NCBI GenBank assembly: GCA_019426215.1
Contig: CM033402.1
Location: 7,069,246 to 7,133,245, forward strand
Length of the DNA stretch: 64,000 nucleotides
Source of the DNA: Buddleja alternifolia
Taxonomy: Eukaryota; Streptophyta; Magnoliopsida; Lamiales; Scrophulariaceae
Direction: 5' to 3'
Shown here: in pieces, positions 12,091-23,664 of the stretch
How positions within the stretch are numbered: the stretch's first letter is position 1
How the letters are laid out: each line of letters opens with the position of its first letter
Program-made: the position numbers and the translations under genes
The notes under the pieces: model-generated
Database searches by the model: none
Seen by the model: the letters and a program-made list of their open reading frames with translations, nothing else
What the model was told of the DNA's origin: nothing

Positions 12091-13336
12091 TGTCTAATTG
12101 ATTGTTATGTCACCAATTTATTGTTTAGTTGAATGCCGCATCATCAATTTACCTTCCAATTTAGGAAAATCCCCAAATTTTGACATCACGTGCGTAGCAT
12201 TTGACATTTTCCGGTTAATTTTTGATTTTCAGGCCAAATTTGTATTAAATGTGTCAATTTTTGTATCATTACTAAAGTACCAAAATGACGAACACGCCAA
12301 GATATATAAAATATAGAAAAAGTAATTTTAATTTGCCTGCATCCGTCTGTCAAATTCAACCACAACAAAAGCAGTTTTCAATTCTAAAATAGTAATATTT
12401 TCCTTCCAACAAGTCAACAAACGATTATTAACTCTAAATGATTTACCAATAGAACAAAGAAAGCTACGACATAAACCTACCTCAAGCTCTTACGATGCAG
12501 AATGGAAGATGGAGAATGACGGATAGAAAATATCTTTAAAAATGATGATACTTGATTCAAATGTTATAAATCACAAACTACCTCATTCCAATTTGAATGG
12601 AGATATTAGTCGTGAGTGTTTTGAGTTTATTTTGGCACCATTTTGTTTGTAAGCCGCTGAAAGTTAATTTTGTTTGAGATTAAGTATATGCAAATTTATT
12701 TATCAAAAAATAAATAAAAAATCACAAACTACCACTGGTGGATGGAGGGATATCTTTCAGAAGTTTCTTGATAAACAATTTGCATGGAGACCTAATTAAA
12801 GTCCTAGCTTCTACTGGTATGCTCAATTTTTTTTTTTTTGAAGCATTTCTCCTAACATTAGATATAAGGGTGTAAATCGTGGTTATTATATATTCAATAT
12901 ATAAGGTAAATATAAATTTTATCGAATGAATTTTTTTCATTGACTTTAGGTAATGTTGATAGATTTATCAAATCATTTGTGTTGATAGATTTGTTTTCCA
13001 TTTCATTGTTTTGGAATACTTTAGGATTTATTTAATTTGTTATATAAGCCATGCAATGATTTAACAAGATCTTATATTGATTGAAAATTAATAAATCATT
13101 AGTAGTACTAAAAAACATCTATTAGGAATTAATATGAAATTTCGTTAGAGAGCACACTTTAATTTCAAAACAAAAATACACTATATATGATAAAATAATA
13201 AGATAAAGAATAAGAAAAATTCTCCATTACATTTTGATTACTAGATTTTTGTCCATATACAATATATATTCTTTTACATGCAACCCACATATTATTTACT
13301 AGTATATATATATATATATATATATATATGCATGGT

Positions 13337-13626
13337 CAGGGATGGAGCCAGGATTTTCAGTGAGGGGTACGCTATATTTATGGGGGGGAATCTAATAAAG
13401 AACTAGATTCAATTATAATAAATTTGAATAATATAGAGGATAATTATGTCATTGAGAGGGGCGGAAATAGATATTTTAAAAATTTTATGGGTAGTAATGA
13501 AAAAAATAATTTGAGGGGGGGCGAAAATGAATATTTTGAAAATTTTATGAGTAGTAATAATAATAAAAAAAAAATTGAGGAGGGGAGGGGGGGTGGCACC
13601 CTCCAGCCCCCCTGGCTTCGTCATTG
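13337..13626. mobile_element. 290-bp hAT-type MITE
   Basis: Terminal inverted repeats CAGGGATGGAGCCAGG and CCTGGCTTCGTCATTG enclose a G-rich interior with two similar sub-blocks (GAATATTTTGAAAATTTTATG and a variant). Both sides carry a perfect 8-bp direct repeat TGCATGGT (13329-13336, 13627-13634). The CAGGG terminus and 8-bp duplication fit the hAT superfamily. No transposase inside. The open frames across it are G/C-run artefacts. Confidence 0.82.
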
Positions 13627-14330
13627 TGCATGGTGTATATTCCATCTGTGATTTGTCCATTTTTCTTTAGTGCATGAACATATATATACAATCTACATAC
13701 CTCAGTCCAGATACATAATTGTAAAATGCTTTTAATTTCTTTTCCGGTCTATGATACTAGTGATACAATGGCAACCAAAAACTGGAACAACCACCTTTCA
13801 CTGGCGACTGATCGAGGCGCGGAGATGGTGACGGCGTGGCTCATGTGCCGCCTAGTGAACATGGTCTAGAAGAATGGCTGGTATTTAGTTATTACTACTC
13901 ATTTATATTTAAAATTTACAATATAATTTCAGATTCGAAAAAAAAAAATGCCACATTTTTTATGTTCATGATCGTTATAAGAAAACCTTTTTTTATTTTG
14001 TTATAAATTAAATACAGTACGAATTATAAACACTTCAAAATTTGCGTTCATTTAGTTTTTCATGAATTTAACAAAGTGCAGAAGATAATTCTTTTTGATA
14101 ATTAACTTTGCATTAGAAAAGGAGAAATAGTACACAAATAGTACATCCAAACAAATATGTTTTTAACAAAATAGAATTAAAGTTTGTGGTATTCATTAAC
14201 TTTTGTATGTGTTAATTTTTACATATAACACCGAGATACGGGCTTATATTTGTTATCCGAATCTTTTAATATTTTAAACTAAAATGAAATTTAATAAACT
14301 CTTTTTATATGTAGGAATCCAATCGAAAGG

Positions 14331-15013
14331 TTTCGGATTTTGGGCTCCCTAAGTTTGGTCCACTCGATGACAATTCACATGTTACAACAAAGGCTGTTAG
14401 CAACTACAATTATGTTGCTCCTGAGAAAATGGCTACCCAAAAATAAAGAAGCCAAAAAACAAGAAATATTTGCTCTTCACATTGAACTTTGACTCTTTTA
14501 ATTCTCATATGCATCATATTTTTCATATACTACTGGCCGAGCCATGTCTAACTATGCTAATGAGATGCTCCCTACTTGTGCATCATAAAAATACGATTGT
14601 GAACTATTAGATTATGAGCATTTCCCTTTATGAAATCATCGTAATATCATATACCCGCTTACAATCATACTTAATACTAATAAAGTGATTTCATGTAATT
14701 ACCTGATATTCTTTCGATATGAATTGAAACTTTATGTTGAATTTCTTCACAACACAAAGTTTGTGTTTGTATGATTGCTCATGTCATTGAAAAGTGATGT
14801 TTATGGTTTAAGAGTGGTATTGTTGGAGATAATAACGGTCATATGGGTACTCGATCTCAATCGGCCCGATGGACAAAGAAATTTGGTGGATTGGGTTAGG
14901 CCTTCGCACCCCGACAAAAAGAAGATTATAGAAAATTAATTGTTCCATGGCTTACAGGTCAGTGCCCTTCAAAGAGTATCTACAAAATAGAAAAACTCAT
15001 ACTAAATTGTCTC
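14331..15013 (+). pseudogene. RLCK-VII-type receptor-like kinase pseudogene, plus arm
   Basis: 14331-14446 encodes kinase subdomains VII-VIII (SDFGLPKFGPLDD, then NYVAPEKMAT, an altered APE motif), followed by a stop. After a noncoding gap, 14790-14935 encodes subdomain IX and on (KSDVYGLRVVLLEIIT, LDLNRPDGQRNLVDW), again ending at a stop. The two parts look like neighbouring exons of a PBL-type cytoplasmic kinase with the intron kept. There is no N-lobe and no ATP site. The second part is repeated in inverse orientation at 15048-15520, making a long hairpin. Confidence 0.78.
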
Positions 15014-15047
15014 GAACCCAACCGGGCCGGCATTTATGATCATGCTT

Positions 15048-15520
15048 GAGACAATTTAGTATGAGTTCTGCTATTTTGTAGACACCCTTTTAAGGGTACT
15101 GGCCTGTAAGTCATTGATCGATTAATTTTTTAAACTTCTTTTTGTCAAGGGAAAGCCTGATCCAATTCACTAAATTTCTTTGTTCATTGGGCCGACTGAG
15201 ATCGAGTACCCATAGGCCTGTTATTATCTCGAATAATGTCTCTCTCAAACCATATACATCACTTTTCACATACAAATGGCATGAGCAATCAGCCATCACA
15301 TAAATACAAACTTTATGTTGTGACGGAATTCACTAATTCTAACTAAATAATATTTAAAAGTTTCAATTCATACAGAAAAAATATTGTGTAATTCCATGAC
15401 CTCACTCGTTTATGTTTGTGAGCTATTATATGATAATATAATGATTTCATAAAGTGAAAAACTGATATCACTATGCGTACGTTAATCAAACAGTTCACAA
15501 CCTTATCATTATAATTTTGT
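15048..15520 (-). pseudogene. RLCK kinase pseudogene, inverted second copy
   Basis: The minus strand from 15299 to 15111 reads VKSDVYGLRETLFEIITGL, LDLSRPNEQRNLVNWIRLSL and KKKFKKLIDQ, which is subdomain IX onward of the same kinase. The reverse complement aligns with about 14590-15013, including noncoding sequence on both sides of the exon, so this is a segmental inverted duplication with a 34-base spacer (15014-15047) rather than two independent genes. It lacks the DFG exon seen in the plus arm. Confidence 0.78.
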
Positions 15521-15584
15521 GTAAGTGGGTAGCATATCATGAACATTGTTACACATGATTCTTGACCAATAATATAAGAAAAAG

Positions 15585-16350
15585 AGAAAATAGCAGATAC
15601 CCCCCAAACTATTAGGTGATGTGCACTTTGCTCTCCAAACTATTAAAAGTTGCAATCAACACCCTAAACTATCATATATGTGCACTTTGCCACCTCGGTC
15701 AGCACACAGGGGGCAAAATGCTACAAACCGCATAGGTTAGGGGGCAAAGCGCACATCACCAGATTTTTTTATTTTTTAAAATTTTTACTAATTTTTTAAA
15801 TTTTTTATTTTTATACTTTTTTTCATTTTATTTATTTATTTCATGTTTCCGAATTTTTGAATTGTCTTTTTTGTTTTTAGAAAATTATGAATATTTGAAT
15901 TTATACATCTTTTCATTGTTTTCTTATTTATTTTCATGTTTTATTTTTATTTTTCTTATTTTCATGTTTGAAAATTATTTATTTCAAACCTAAAAATAAT
16001 ATTCCAAGAAAAATCCAAATAAATCCTAATATGCATGATTTAAATTGAACGATGAATGGGTAAATTTTTTCCCGAAACTGACCAAGGGGGGTTAAGTTAA
16101 TATTAAAAATATTTGAATTTTAAAAAAAGAAGATAAAATAGCAGATACCCCCCAACCTATGAGGTGATGTGCGCTTTGCCCCCTCATCTATGCGGTTTGT
16201 AGCACTTTGCCCCCTGTGTGCTGCCCGAAACTGACCGAGGGGGCAAAGTGCACATATATGATAATTTAGGGTGTTGAATGCAACTTTTAATAGTTTGGGG
16301 GGCAAAATGCATATCACCACATAATTTGGGGGGTATATGCTATTTTCTCT
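15585..16350. mobile_element. 766-bp palindromic MULE-type MITE
   Basis: Starts AGAGAAAATAGCAGATACC and ends GGTATATGCTATTTTCTCT. A perfect 9-bp direct repeat AAGAAAAAG flanks it (15576-15584, 16351-16359). About 190 bp at each end are inverted copies; the right arm (about 16135-16350) is itself an inverted repeat ending in the same TAGCAGATACCCCCC motif, so the element looks like a MITE within or fused to a MITE. The centre is A/T-rich and non-coding. Confidence 0.82.
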
Positions 16351-16359
16351 AAGAAAAAG

Positions 16360-17110
16360 AGTCGAAATCTAATGCCAGTAGCAAATACTTTTCTAGACGT
16401 AGTAGACACTAGATAGTGGGCAGAGGAGGAAGAGAGCAACTTTCTTGGGCTTTTGGGTCACTTAGCCTTTTGGGCCTATTGAGAGGCTACATGGCATGCA
16501 GGCAAAGCAATAACCAGTTTTTTTACTACACAGTCGAAATCTAAAAAGTCCATCAAGTTTGCAAATTGAAATGAAAATTCCAAATGTCAACCAATTTTTA
16601 ATTTTATGGAAATTAAGGCGTTAATTTCATCTATCAGATTACTTGATATTCGATTTGAGATTGATAGTTGGAACTTGAAAATCTGTTTAACTTTGACTTT
16701 TTATTATAACTAACAAGTTTTAATTAACACATTCTATATTTTAGAAGGTTGAAAGCTTGAGTTTGATTCGATTAAATAAAAATGACAAAACCAAATTTTT
16801 AAAAAAGCATCTCAAATTACTCGACCTTAATTACGATGTTTGATATCCAAGAGTTTAGTCTTGATAGTAAAAGTCCTTTTGTAAATGGGACATTAGTTAA
16901 CCACTTTCAATTAACCCATTAGACAACTAATCTTATAACCTTTGAATTTCTTTAGTTCTCATCTAACAGGACTCCTTGTTGTAGCGTTATAATTCCAATC
17001 GATCTGAGAAACACAAAACAAAACAAAACAAAAAAGAAAGATAACTCAATGTTGCTACTTCTAACATGCAAAATTAACATAGACATCTTCTAACTTTCCA
17101 TATATGTATC

Positions 17111-17141
<31 letters not shown>

Positions 17142-17487
17142 GAAATAAAAGTAATCATACACAAGCACACACTCTTGGTTGTTTTCCAACTTACAATCAA
17201 AGAAAACTTTCCAAATTAAAAACTCACCTAGATTTTAGAAAATCAAATTAGATTTTATTTCTTTCCTAAAGATATGACTACTACTCTATAACGTTGCCAA
17301 ATTAACCCTAATGTTTCCTTCTAACTCATGTAGGATTTCCGCATTCTCCTTTGTATGTATATCTACGTACAACTAAAATTTCATCTCATTATTTTTCATT
17401 CCAAGAGAAGAAATTAAAAAAGAAAATCAGAGAGTTTAATTATATAAAGTTCTTATGAGAAATCTTAGCGATAATCATATAATTTCC
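16360..17487. other. intergenic DNA upstream of B3 copy 2
   Basis: No gene recognised. A (CA)n run lies at about 17120-17141. The segment just before 17488 is presumably the promoter and leader of B3 copy 2, but I see no motif that can be assigned with confidence. Confidence 0.45.
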
Positions 17488-18679
17488 ATGGCTGCCGATC
17501 ATCTTTGCATGTCAACTTTCTCTTGTTCTTCATGTTCATGAAGATGAAGATGATCGAGTTCCCACTCGTATGCTCCTCGATCATCCATGCTGCATCGACG
17601 ACCCCGACGTGAAGACGAAGGAAATTCTAAAAAGGCTATGTTCGTTTATGTTTTTGAAATTCGTTTTTATCATCCTAGATCACAAAATCCTGAAATATCA
17701 CACTACAAACTATTTTCATTCAAATCCACATTTTCTCTAACTTCACTTTTTTCTAATATAATTATCTATCAATCACTAAATCTATCATTTCACACAATCA
17801 TTAATTAAAATCATTTGCTCAAATTATTATTTTTCTCTCTTTCATACTTTACAATTTTAAATTTATATTTTATTATTTTTTTATTCACATGATCATTATA
17901 TAAATAACTAACTCAATCATTCAACACATCATATATCAACTTATCACTATTGATTTGTCACAATTTACAAATTTAAACTATTTTTAGAAAACATAAACAA
18001 ACACAACACACATCCCATTATTTTCCCACGAATCTCTGTAGTACACATTTTTCGAAAATTTTTCAGAATTCTAACTCAAAAACATAAACAAATATAGCCT
18101 AAATGTTTCCGAAGATGATCGCAAAATAAAGATTCCCAAGTTAATTGATTTCTGGTCGTCTTCAGAAAAGCACGACTAAAAGAAAATTACATATGAGCAG
18201 GAACCGGAACTCAAGGAGATTGCTGAACTCAGTATTGGTCTCTTCCATAGCCGGCCTCCAATTAACAGGAAAAAAATTATGGCACATCCACGTAGATGTT
18301 GATGATCAAGAAGCGTTGCCTGATGATCACTGAAAAATCAGACAAGTCTTGAAGAAGAATGATATCAATAGTTTGTCAAGACTTCTCCTTTCGAAGGTGT
18401 TGGTTCAGGAGTCATATTTTGCCTCATCCAGTAGACAACGGAGCAATCCTTATTGAGACAGAAGGAGCAGAAGTTCGTATTTGGGATAAGGATACGCGGT
18501 TTGAGCACGTGTTAGTGCTGACAACATGGAAGAGTGGGAGCTATGTCCTCAAGAAAAATTGGGCTACAGATTTCATGAAAAGAAGGAGTTTGAAAGAGGA
18601 TGATGAGATCGGGCTGAGATGGGATGACCACAATTCACGATTTGAGTTTACACTTCTTTATCAGGGACTAGAATTATAG
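17488..18679 (+). pseudogene. B3-domain (DUF313-like) gene, copy 2, MITE-interrupted
   Basis: The first exon begins at ATG 17488 (MAADHLCMSTFSCSS), frameshifts, and continues as an acidic stretch (HEDEDDRVPTRM ... DDPDVKTKEILK) up to the MITE at 17634. Homology resumes at about 18100 (the counterpart of copy 1 position 3005) and carries a stop, then DDH followed by TGA where copy 1 has Trp, and a frameshift near 18410. The B3 domain after that is well kept (ILIETEGAE, HVLVLTTWKSGSYVLKKNW, KRRSLKEDDEIGLRWDD). It is inactivated but preserves the N-terminus that copia A removed from copy 1. Confidence 0.8.
17634..18099. mobile_element. 466-bp MITE (Tourist/Harbinger-like) inside B3 copy 2
   Basis: TIRs GGCTATGTTCGTTTATGTTTTTGA and the inverted match at the right end (AAAACATAAACAAATATAGCC). 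AT-rich interior, no coding. Flanks are poly-A/TAAA rich, so the target duplication (probably TAA or TAAA) is not certain. It splits the coding sequence between ...KEILK and the acidic region; copy 1 lacks it. Confidence 0.75.
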
Positions 18680-19547
18680 ATAACAAGCAAATGAATTTTA
18701 TGTTGTAGATTTTCTTCTCAATTGATAATATAACTTTTGCTAATTAAGTTTCTCAACTCTATTATAATTAATAGATATGATTTATGTTTAAATTGGGTCG
18801 GTAGATTGGATTTTATGTTTTAATTCCATGCAAAATTTGATAATAGACTGTACTTAATTTGATAAAGGAACTATAATCGCAAATTTTATAAATTGAATTT
18901 GGTGTATATATATATATATATATTTCTATAAATCTCAAAGAAAATTTTACATTCTCATTGTCAATTATCTATTTTAAATAGGTTAATAATTATCTTTTAA
19001 CATTAACAATTAATTTTATGAGCGTCACACCTCAAACATTAATTTGCATTCTTTATGTGAGTTATAAGTATTTTCTAATTAGATTATCTTGAGCTACATG
19101 AGTATGTAGTACAAGTAAAAACTAATTGTTAAAATATTTAAAAAATTGGAGTTCCAATCTGATATATGGTTTTTATTTTTATTTATAGAGATATATAATA
19201 TAATTCTGCAACCAAAACAAAAAAAGATATATAATATTTATCGGATGGAATTTAGATTGTAATATGTTTGAAAAGAATCAATCTGGGAAAATTATTTTTC
19301 AGATCAATTTGTCTATATTTCCCACTTAATTAATCGAATTATTATCAAATGCAATAACACTTGTTAAAAGTTTTGGTCTTCGGCATTCGGCAATATTTCC
19401 TCATGTAGTGGGCGGGATGATTCTGGTGACTCCTAGGACCTTGGGTTCCGGATGATCCACACACTTTCTTATGTATATATTTACATGGGGTCCTGTGTGT
19501 ATTGAAGGGTGTAAATCTCTTAGGACCTCGAGTTCCGGGAGTCACTA
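18680..19547 (+). repeat. B3-unit 3' flank, duplicated copy 2
   Basis: Noncoding 3' flank of B3 copy 2. 18770-18900 matches 7640-7790, and 19015-19310 matches 5596-6190. An (AT)n tract lies at 18904-18923. From about 19345 the sequence has no recognisable match and ends at copia B. Confidence 0.6.
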
Positions 19548-19552
19548 AGTAC

Positions 19553-20043
19553 TGTTGAAGATGGCTCATTTTTCATTTGGTTAAAGAATTGGTTGCTATC
19601 CCACATAGGAAAACATTGAAAGTGGTGAGTTCAATTCTTGTATAAAGGTGGGCTACCTCTTCACCTTTTAGATATCCCAAATTGCCTAAGTCTTTTAGCA
19701 ATTTCTTCTTTCTTCCTCTATAGTTTGTAATAGTTTCACTTTAGTCCTTTAGTGAAATATTTTGGTGGGGTCCGAGGACGTAGGCTAAATTAGCCGAACC
19801 TCGTTAAATTTGGTGTTCTTTATTTTGTGCTATTCTTCAAGTAGCCATTGTTAGTTATAGTTGTAGTGTTATATTGTGCTATTAAATTCGTCTAGTTAAT
19901 TCTGTCTAGGAGGTTGGGTTTTAAGCGCGACCGTTGTGACGCCTCCAATCTTTCCTGGGAATTAAATCTAGTGTGGTTTTCTAGTACAATATTTCCCTCG
20001 CTATTTCTATATTTGGTGGAATATGACTCTGAGTTCCACAACA
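19553..20043 (+). repeat. 5' LTR of copia B
   Basis: Begins TGTTGAAGATGG and ends CCACAACA. A TATA-like box (TATAAAGG, 19641-19648) lies in U3. It shows no difference from 23677-24167 by direct reading. Confidence 0.95.
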
Positions 20044-20045
20044 AG

Positions 20046-20057
20046 TGGTATCAGAGC
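20046..20057 (+). promoter_or_regulatory. primer-binding site of copia B
   Basis: TGGTATCAGAGC, two bases after the LTR, is the standard complement of the 3' end of plant initiator tRNA-Met and primes minus-strand synthesis. Confidence 0.93.
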
Positions 20058-20180
20058 TCGGGTATTCTGAGTATGCTCTGTGGTCGCAGTTTAATCTGAT
20101 CTTCCACATCAGAAAAGTTTTCCCGGGCTATTTGGCTTTCGCATTTGGAGGGCTATTGAAGAATAATTTGTAAACCAAAA

Positions 20181-23100
20181 ATGGAAGACACCTCAAAAGC
20201 ATCGTCGTCGTCCATTTGGGCGAGAACCACTGTGGCGAATACGCGATTGGCAGTGGAGTCTTTTGATGGCACAGGCCATTTTGGTATGTGGCAAAGCGAA
20301 GTTGTAGACGCACTCTTTCAACAAGGTCTATACTTAGCTATTGAAGAAAAGAAACCAAATGATATGGAGGAAAAAGATTGGAGTATGATGAATCGGTTGG
20401 CATGTGGAACAATTCGTTCGTGTCTATCCAGAGAGCAGAGATATGCGTTTTCGAAAGAAAACTCGGCATATAAATTGTGGATGGCACTGGAGGAGAAGTT
20501 TCTGAAGAAAAGTTGTCAGAATAAGCTCCATTTGAAGAAGCGGCTCTTTCGCTTCACATTTGTTTCGGGTTCCACTATGAATAGTCACATTACCAGTTTT
20601 AATCAACTGGTTACCGATTTGATCAATTTGGATGAGACTTTTAAAGACGAGGATTTGGCTCTGATGTTGCTGGGATCCCTTCCTGAGGAGTTTGAGTTTC
20701 TTGAAACCACTCTACTTCACGGGAAGGCTGCTGTATCTCTTAGCGAAGTTTGTGCTGCCCTGTACAGTTATGAGCTGAGAAAGAAGGACAAGCAAGTTTG
20801 TTCAGGCGGAGATGCAGAGGTTTTGTTCGTCAGAGGTCGTTCACAAAACAAAAACAAAGGAAAGAAAGGGAGATCCAAGTCCAGGCATAAACTAAGCAAA
20901 GACGAGTGTGCCTATTGTCGAGAAACAGGACACTGGAAGAGAGATTGCCCAAAGCTGACAACTAAGGGCAATTCTAAGGCCGTGGCGGAATCGAATGTAA
21001 CCGCGTGTGATGATGCCGAATCGGACTTCTCATTGGCGACATCATCCAGCGGTGCTTCTGAAGTATGGATGCTGGATTCAGCATGTAGTCATCATATGAC
21101 ACCACATTTGGATTGGTTCTTTGATTTCAAAGAACAAAATGACGTTGTCTTCACAGCAAATGAAGCTCCTCTTACTACACTTGGGATTGGTTCAGTTCGC
21201 TTGAAGAATCATGATGGATCAATCATAACCCTAAAGGGTGTTCGGTATGCACCAGAAGTGAGGAAAAACCTTATTTCCGTTGGAACTTTAGAATCGAAAG
21301 GTTTTGAAGTAAGAGCTAAGAATGGGGTGATGAAGATCATCTCTGGTGCACTCGTGGTAATGAAGGGAATTCGGAAGAACAACAATACGTATCACTACAT
21401 GGGTGGTACAGTTGTGGGTGCAGTAGCAGCAGTTACTGTTGATGATCGGAATTCAGAAGCAGTTAGGCTATGGCATATGCGCTTGGGACATGCAGGTGGA
21501 AAATCCTTGAATCTCCTCATAAATCAAGGATTGTTGAAAGGAGTGAAATACTCCAAATTGGAGTTTTGTGAACATTGTGTTCGTGGGAAACAGACAAGGG
21601 TTAAATTTGGAACAGCAATCCATAATACTGAGGGTATCTTGGATTATGTTCATTCGGATGTATGGGGTCCCTCAAAAACGAGTTCTTTGGGAGGGAAACA
21701 CTATTTTGTAACCTTTGTTGATGATTTTTCCCGGAGAGTTTGGGTGTATACTATGAAGACGAAGGATGAAGTGTTTGAGGTATTCCTCAAATGGAAAAAG
21801 ATGGTGGAAACTCAGACTGATAAAAAGGTCAAACGTCTCCGTACAGACAATGGTGGAGAATTTAGGAGTGGTCCATTTCAAAAATTTTGTGAGGATGAAG
21901 GCATTGTCAGACACTTCACTGTTAGACATACACCACAACAGAACGGAGTGGCAGAACGCATGAACCGGACTTTGCTGGAGAAAGTTCGGTGTTTGTTATC
22001 CAATGCTGGGTTGGGTAAAGAATTTTGGGCTGAGGCTGTGACATATGCGTGTCATCTCGTTAATCGTCTACCATCTACTGCTATTGATGGAAAAACACCA
22101 TTGGAGAAATGGTTTGGAAAGCCTGCTGATGATTATGATTCCTTACATGTGTTTGGTTCCGCTGCATATTATCATGTTAAGGAATCAAAGTTGGATCCTA
22201 GAGCAAAGAAAGCTGTGTTCATGGGGATCACCTCTGGTATAAAAGGCTATCGTCTTTGGTGTCCAGAAACAAAGAAAATAATCTTTAGCAGGGATGTCAC
22301 CTTTGATGAATCTACCGTGTTGGAAAAGGTGAATGCAGAACAGCAGGATGGTACTCCCAAACAGGTGGAGTTTGAAAAGTTTGTTGTCCCAGCAGATCAA
22401 GAAACTCTTGATCATTCTCCTACGGTAGAAGGAGATTTTGAAGAAGAGGAAGTTCAACCCCAAGAACTTCCACAGCAACTTGAATCAATTGCAACTAGCA
22501 AGCCAAAGAGGATAATCAGAAAGCCTGCTCGCTTTGATGATATGGTGGCTTGTGCATCTGCAATTGCCGCTGATGATGTTCCTACCACTTATATTGAAGC
22601 AGTCAAAGGACCAGAGAAAGATAAGTGGAGGATTGCCATGAGTGAAGAAATGCAGTCCCTTCATAAGAATCAAACATGGGAACTGGCCAGTCTCCCGAAG
22701 GGAAAGAAGGCAATTGGATGCAAATGGGTATTTGCAAAGAAAGATGGATTTCCTAGCCAAGGTGATGTTCGCTACAAAGCCAGATTGGTGGCCAAAGGTT
22801 ACGCTCAGAAGGAGGGCATTGATTATAATGAGGTGTTTTCTCCAGTTGTAAAACACTCCTCCATTAGAATTTTGTTGGCTTTGGTAGCACAGTTGGATTT
22901 TGAACTAGTTCAGTTGGATGTAAAAACTGCATTTTTACATGGAGACTTGGAAGAGGAAATCTATATGACTCAGCCAGAGGGATTCAAAGTTGCTGAAAAT
23001 GAAAATTTGGTTTGTAAACTTCAAAAATCGTTGTACGGATTGAAGCAATCTCCGAGGCAGTGGTACAAGCGATTTGACAAGTTTATGATGGGAATTGGGT

Positions 23101-23609
23101 ACACAAGAAGCAAATACGATCATTGTGTGTATTTGCACAAGCTACAAGATGGATCCTTCATATATCTTCTTCTGTATGTTGATGATATGTTGATTGCCTC
23201 CCCGAGTCTAATAGAAATTGAGAAGTTGAAGACTCATTTGAAAAGGGAGTTCGAGATGAAGGATCTAGGTGAGGCGAAGAAGATTCTCGGCATGGAGATT
23301 TTCAGAGATAGAAAATTGAGGAGGCTTTGTTTGACTCAGAAACAATATCTGAGTAGGATGTTGAGGCGTTTTGGCATTGATGAAAAGTCAAAACCAGTTA
23401 GTACTCCGCTTGCTCCTCATTTTAAGCTTAGCGCCGCTTTGTCACCGAAATCTGATGCAGAACGGGAATACATGTCAAAAGTACCGTATGCAAATGTTGT
23501 TGGTAGCTTGATGTATGCTATGGTGTGTACGAGGCCTGATATTTCCCAAGCAGTGGGGGTTGTGAGCAGGTATATGCATGATCCTGGAAAGGAACATTGG
23601 GAAATTTGA
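20181..23609 (+). CDS. copia B Gag-Pol polyprotein, C-terminally truncated
   Basis: One open frame of 1,142 codons. In order: Gag with the UBN2-type capsid region (about residues 25-215), a CCHC zinc knuckle (CAYCRETGHWKRDC, about 245-260), the protease motif WMLDSACSHHM (about 296), the pre-integrase zinc-binding region (LWHMRLGHAG ... CEHCVRGK, about 430-475), the integrase core (DVWGP, TDNGGEF, Glu in QQNGVAERMNRT), and RT with YVDDM (about 1010-1015). It ends GKEHWEI at an early stop because the RNase H domain is deleted. Products could still form virus-like particles and supply integrase and RT, but replication would need RNase H in trans. The start is the first ATG after the leader. Confidence 0.93.
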   Translation: MEDTSKASSSSIWARTTVANTRLAVESFDGTGHFGMWQSEVVDALFQQGLYLAIEEKKPNDMEEKDWSMMNRLACGTIRSCLSREQRYAFSKENSAYKLWMALEEKFLKKSCQNKLHLKKRLFRFTFVSGSTMNSHITSFNQLVTDLINLDETFKDEDLALMLLGSLPEEFEFLETTLLHGKAAVSLSEVCAALYSYELRKKDKQVCSGGDAEVLFVRGRSQNKNKGKKGRSKSRHKLSKDECAYCRETGHWKRDCPKLTTKGNSKAVAESNVTACDDAESDFSLATSSSGASEVWMLDSACSHHMTPHLDWFFDFKEQNDVVFTANEAPLTTLGIGSVRLKNHDGSIITLKGVRYAPEVRKNLISVGTLESKGFEVRAKNGVMKIISGALVVMKGIRKNNNTYHYMGGTVVGAVAAVTVDDRNSEAVRLWHMRLGHAGGKSLNLLINQGLLKGVKYSKLEFCEHCVRGKQTRVKFGTAIHNTEGILDYVHSDVWGPSKTSSLGGKHYFVTFVDDFSRRVWVYTMKTKDEVFEVFLKWKKMVETQTDKKVKRLRTDNGGEFRSGPFQKFCEDEGIVRHFTVRHTPQQNGVAERMNRTLLEKVRCLLSNAGLGKEFWAEAVTYACHLVNRLPSTAIDGKTPLEKWFGKPADDYDSLHVFGSAAYYHVKESKLDPRAKKAVFMGITSGIKGYRLWCPETKKIIFSRDVTFDESTVLEKVNAEQQDGTPKQVEFEKFVVPADQETLDHSPTVEGDFEEEEVQPQELPQQLESIATSKPKRIIRKPARFDDMVACASAIAADDVPTTYIEAVKGPEKDKWRIAMSEEMQSLHKNQTWELASLPKGKKAIGCKWVFAKKDGFPSQGDVRYKARLVAKGYAQKEGIDYNEVFSPVVKHSSIRILLALVAQLDFELVQLDVKTAFLHGDLEEEIYMTQPEGFKVAENENLVCKLQKSLYGLKQSPRQWYKRFDKFMMGIGYTRSKYDHCVYLHKLQDGSFIYLLLYVDDMLIASPSLIEIEKLKTHLKREFEMKDLGEAKKILGMEIFRDRKLRRLCLTQKQYLSRMLRRFGIDEKSKPVSTPLAPHFKLSAALSPKSDAEREYMSKVPYANVVGSLMYAMVCTRPDISQAVGVVSRYMHDPGKEHWEI

Positions 23610-23664
23610 AGATTGGTTTTGGTGACCCCGTTTGACGAGGAGATTGAAGATTTTGAAATTCGCC

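Larger units (their letters stand above)
9368..13328. other. AT-rich intergenic DNA, no gene recognised
   Basis: Low-complexity AT-rich sequence. 9484-9700 is rich in TTTCCATGG/CCATGGAAA palindromes. 10740-11160 contains an A/G-rich tract; its minus-strand open frame is only Lys- and Phe-rich low-complexity sequence. 11220-11950 is more than 80 percent A+T by eye. No conserved protein domain was seen on either strand. Confidence 0.5.
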
